From Xenopus tropicalis (taxonomy: Eukaryota; Chordata; Amphibia; Anura; Pipidae), in the NCBI RefSeq assembly GCF_000004195.4, contig NC_030685.2:58962048-59026047 (forward strand): a stretch of 64,000 bases of DNA. Reading direction: 5' to 3'. Below are positions 61,470 to 64,000 of the stretch, one piece after another. Made by a program: the position numbers and the translations under genes. Each line of letters begins with the position of its first letter. Position 1 is the stretch's first letter. The notes below the pieces were generated by a model, which saw nothing but the letters and a program-made list of their open reading frames with translations, was not told the DNA's origin and ran no database searches.

Positions 61470-61587
61470 ATGCTTACACTGGCAAGCAAGTTGAAGCGGG
61501 ACGATGGTGTTAAAGGAAGTAGAACATCTAGCACAACCTCTGATTCAACACGCAGAGTGTCTGTTCGTGACAGATTACTTGTAAAAG
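61470..61587 (+). CDS. ube2f: NEDD8-conjugating enzyme UBE2F, first coding exon
   Basis: The exon runs from 61,455 (after 'aattttag') to 61,587 (before 'gtagcg'); the ATG is at 61,470 and 39 codons plus one base are coding. The peptide begins [12 protein letters not shown] and ends SVRDRLLVK, matching the N-terminus of vertebrate UBE2F almost residue for residue as I remember it; the split last codon would give the next Glu. UBE2F is an E2 that carries NEDD8 from the UBA3-NAE1 E1 and, with RBX2, neddylates CUL5; the N-terminal extension encoded here docks onto the E1. The catalytic core exons are downstream, outside the window. The upstream untranslated exon is probably at 56.4-56.5 kb. Confidence 0.93.
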
Positions 61588-61699
61588 GTAGCGTTTGAAC
61601 ACCCATCAACTGACTTGCAATGCAGAGAATTAACATATTTATCATTGTTATATATTATTATACAGTATGTATATGTATACAGGCCACAACTTGCTCTGC

Positions 61700-62110
61700 A
61701 CTCTCTAAAGGAACTGTTCATTGCAAAAATGAATATAAATAGATAGGTTGTGCAAAATCCAAAATATTTCTAATATACTGTAGTTAGTTAGCCAAAAATG
61801 TAATCTATAAAAGCTGGAGTGAGTGGGTGTCTTACTTAATAGCCAGAACACTACTTCCTTCTTTCAGCTCTCTAACCTCAGTTAGTCAGCGACTTGAGGG
61901 TGGCCATATTGGACATAACAGTTCAGTTAGTTTGTGAGCAAGCAGGTCAGACTCAAAAGCAAACAGGTATGTCCCATTAAGTTAAGTTCTGGCTTTTATG
62001 TAAGAAACCTACTCACTCCAGCCTTTACAGATTACATTTTTGCTTAACTTGCTGTATTGAAAACATTTATTATTTTGCACAACTTATATCTGTTTACCCA
62101 GTTTAGTTTT
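61700..62110. repeat. interspersed repeat in ube2f intron 2
   Basis: The left part has 'ggaactgttcattgcaaaaa' and 'taggttgtgcaaaatcc'; the right part has 'cagattacatttttgctta' and 'attttgcacaactta', inverted partners, suggesting a terminal-inverted-repeat element of about 0.4 kb. The ends are decayed. Confidence 0.55.
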
Positions 62111-62432
62111 TTAGTTTAGGTCCCTCTTCTGTGTTTCTCAGTACCCACTCAGCAAGACTTTTTGTGCTCTGCTGAGCAAGGTCTTTAGTACAGCTTAGTG
62201 ATGGGGAACTTCCTGGCATGTTACACTCTTAAGGTTCATGGTAATTTCCATTACACCATTGGAATACTGCATTACTGCATCAAAAATGAAAAGCCCAAAG
62301 CAAAATATTGCAGATCCCCCATTTTTTACATAAATCCAACCTTATTTCAATCTGGCATGATCGCAGAAAGATGGCAAAGAATATGCTCAGGGGCATATTT
62401 ATTGTAGTGTGTAAACGAACATCACCGGGGAT

Positions 62433-62520
62433 GTTGCCCATAGCAACCAATCAGGTCTATACTTTTGTTTTGTAACTTGTAGGTGACCATTCAAACTTAA
62501 TTTCTGATTGGTTGCTATGG
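62433..62520. repeat. short inverted repeat, 'atagcaaccaatcag' type
   Basis: 'cccatagcaaccaatcag' at the left and 'ctgattggttgctatggg' at the right are perfect inverted arms separated by about 50 bp. This motif pair is common in frog interspersed repeats. Confidence 0.7.
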
Positions 62521-62589
62521 GTTACATAGGTTAACTATATAGGGTAAAAGCGCTGCATAAATTGATGGCGATATATAAAGAATAATAAT

Positions 62590-63915
62590 AATAGGGTTGA
62601 AAAAAGACCAGAGTCCATCAAGTTCAGCCCTTCCAAGTAAACCCAGCACACACAACCTATACTTACCAATCTTTACTATCACATACATAAACTATATATA
62701 CAACCATTTATACTAACTGTAGATAATAATATCACAATAGCCTTGGATACTATGCTTGTTCAAGAGAATCTGCCATTACAACATCACTAGGAAGGGCATT
62801 CCACAACCTCACTGCCCTCACAGTGAAAAACCACCTACAATGCTTCAAATGGAAACTCCGTTCCTCTAATCTAAAGGGGGGGCCTCTGGTACGTTGATCG
62901 CTTTTATGGGAAAAAAGAATACCCCCTATCTGCCTATAATCCCCTCTAATGTACTTGTACAGAGTAATCATGTCCCCTTGCAAGCGCCTCTTTTCCAGAG
63001 AAAACAACCCCAACCTCAACAGTCTAACCTCATAGCTTAAATCTTCCATCCCCGTTTAGTTGCACGTCTCTGCACTCTCTCCAGCTTGTTAATATCCTTC
63101 TTAAAGTGATACTGACACCAAAGAATTTCTTTTAAAAATATGAACCTATTTCCAAACCAACCTATAGGTCATGCTGACTGTTTTTTCCTAAAAGTCCTGT
63201 TTCTCTACATAAATCCTACTGAAGATATTGAACGCAACTGTCTGGCAACCCGACTGTAGCTTGTTAATCTGTCAAAAGGACTACGTCATAAACTGGGAGG
63301 ATTCAGCTTGCCATTTGCTTCAAAGAGTTCCCCTTCCCTCCCTCCCTCCCTCGCTCCTCGCATTGTGAACTAGATAGCAGGCAGGCTTGATCTTTCCATT
63401 GCCTGCCTGCTTCAAAGGGCTGCCCCCCCTTTCTGCTCTTCACATTAAGAATTTAAATAGCTTTCCCGTGCCTGTCTGCTTCTAAGGGCTCTCCCTCCCC
63501 ATTACACATAGACAACGAAGCTGAGTGTGTGTCACACTGGCAGAAAGCAGAAGGGGCATTGCAGGTTTGTGATTGGGCATATTTATTCACTTGTGAGGCA
63601 TTTAAATTAAAACCTGGAAGAGAGGAACAAACATGGCTGCTCCATGGGTCTATAATTTGTGCTACCGTAATTATGAAGCAAAAAAACTTTGCAGATTTAG
63701 TTCAGAAGGAATTTAAAGCTGATACAAATTAAAACACAACAGCAGGTGTAAAAAATTTTTTTAATTGGTTGTCAGTATCACTTTAAGGACTGGAGCCCAA
63801 AACTGCACTGCATACTCAAGGTGAGGCCTTACCAGGGACCTTGAGTCAATGCCCTTTTTTATACAAGACAGCACTTTATTTGCTTTAGTAGCCACTGAAT
63901 GACACTGCCTACAGT
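62590..63915 (-). mobile_element. CR1/L2-like LINE fragment, second copy, split by a MITE
   Basis: Same family as 20,098-21,555. The tail 'gggttgaaaaaagacc' lies at the left. On the minus strand 63,049-62,750 encodes the reverse transcriptase C-terminal region ([20 protein letters not shown], then VRAVRLWNALP). The more 5' part continues at 63,787-63,915 after the inserted element at 63,101-63,786. It is severely 5'-truncated and lies in ube2f intron 2. Confidence 0.85.
63101..63786. mobile_element. 686-bp TTAA-flanked MITE inside the LINE fragment
   Basis: TTAA at 63,101-63,104 and 63,783-63,786 flank inverted ends 'ttaaagtgatactgacacc' and 'ggttgtcagtatcactttaa'. The paralogous LINE at 21,082-21,101 reads 'atatccttcttaaggactgg' without interruption, which is the exact empty site. 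The open frame at 63,529-63,732 inside has no recognisable similarity. Confidence 0.93.
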
Positions 63916-64000
63916 TTTCTCGTTACAGGAGCACGGGCTAGGGGGTTTCAGGTAACCACTGGGAGGTGCCAAGCATTTTGGCAGCACAACAGAGACACTT

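Overview
The window is vertebrate nuclear DNA, most probably from a frog of the genus Xenopus. The coding exons are short and sit in long AT-rich introns with GT/AG borders. The background is dense in transposons with TTAA target sites and TTAAAGG-type ends, a pattern well known from Xenopus, and one host exon matches the N-terminus of vertebrate UBE2F. Nothing looks prokaryotic.

From 1 to about 51.6 kb the window is a plus-strand tandem array of one gene, a class I SAM-dependent methyltransferase with six coding exons (111/161/214/101/138/88 nt). Copy 1 (3,027-10,129) keeps every exon and splice site but has an in-frame TAG in exon 3. Copy 2 (17,382-29,805) is open throughout and would encode 270 residues. 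Copy 3 (39,402-51,459) is a wreck with only exons 1, 3 and 6 recognisable; exons 1 and 3 are each broken by a transposon and an L1 lies between them. Upstream flanks were duplicated with the gene. The flank of copy 2 was itself tandemly duplicated (11,257-14,640 and 14,641-17,076), and a diverged version lies at 36.6-39.4 kb.

Mobile DNA makes up much of the rest. In order it includes: TA-flanked short inverted-repeat elements in intron 1 of copy 1; TTAA-flanked hairpin MITEs; a 4.0 kb Harbinger-like element (19,810-23,818) with its own two-exon ORF; a Tc1-like element (25,931-27,561) with a damaged DD34E transposase; an insertion containing a perfect palindrome of about 0.97 kb (28,256-29,392); a 5.8 kb piggyBac-like element (30,863-36,619) holding a 0.36-0.43 kb tandem array; a nearly full-length L1 on the minus strand (41,276-47,160); and two CR1/L2-like LINE fragments. 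Several insertions can be proved by comparison with an uninterrupted paralogous copy inside this same window.

From about 56.3 kb a second host gene begins. A CpG-rich promoter-like block (56,280-56,514) is followed about 5 kb downstream by the first coding exon of ube2f (NEDD8-conjugating E2 enzyme); its other exons lie beyond the window. I found no RNA gene, CRISPR array or new molecular system. The least familiar item is the two-exon ORF carried by the Harbinger-like element.
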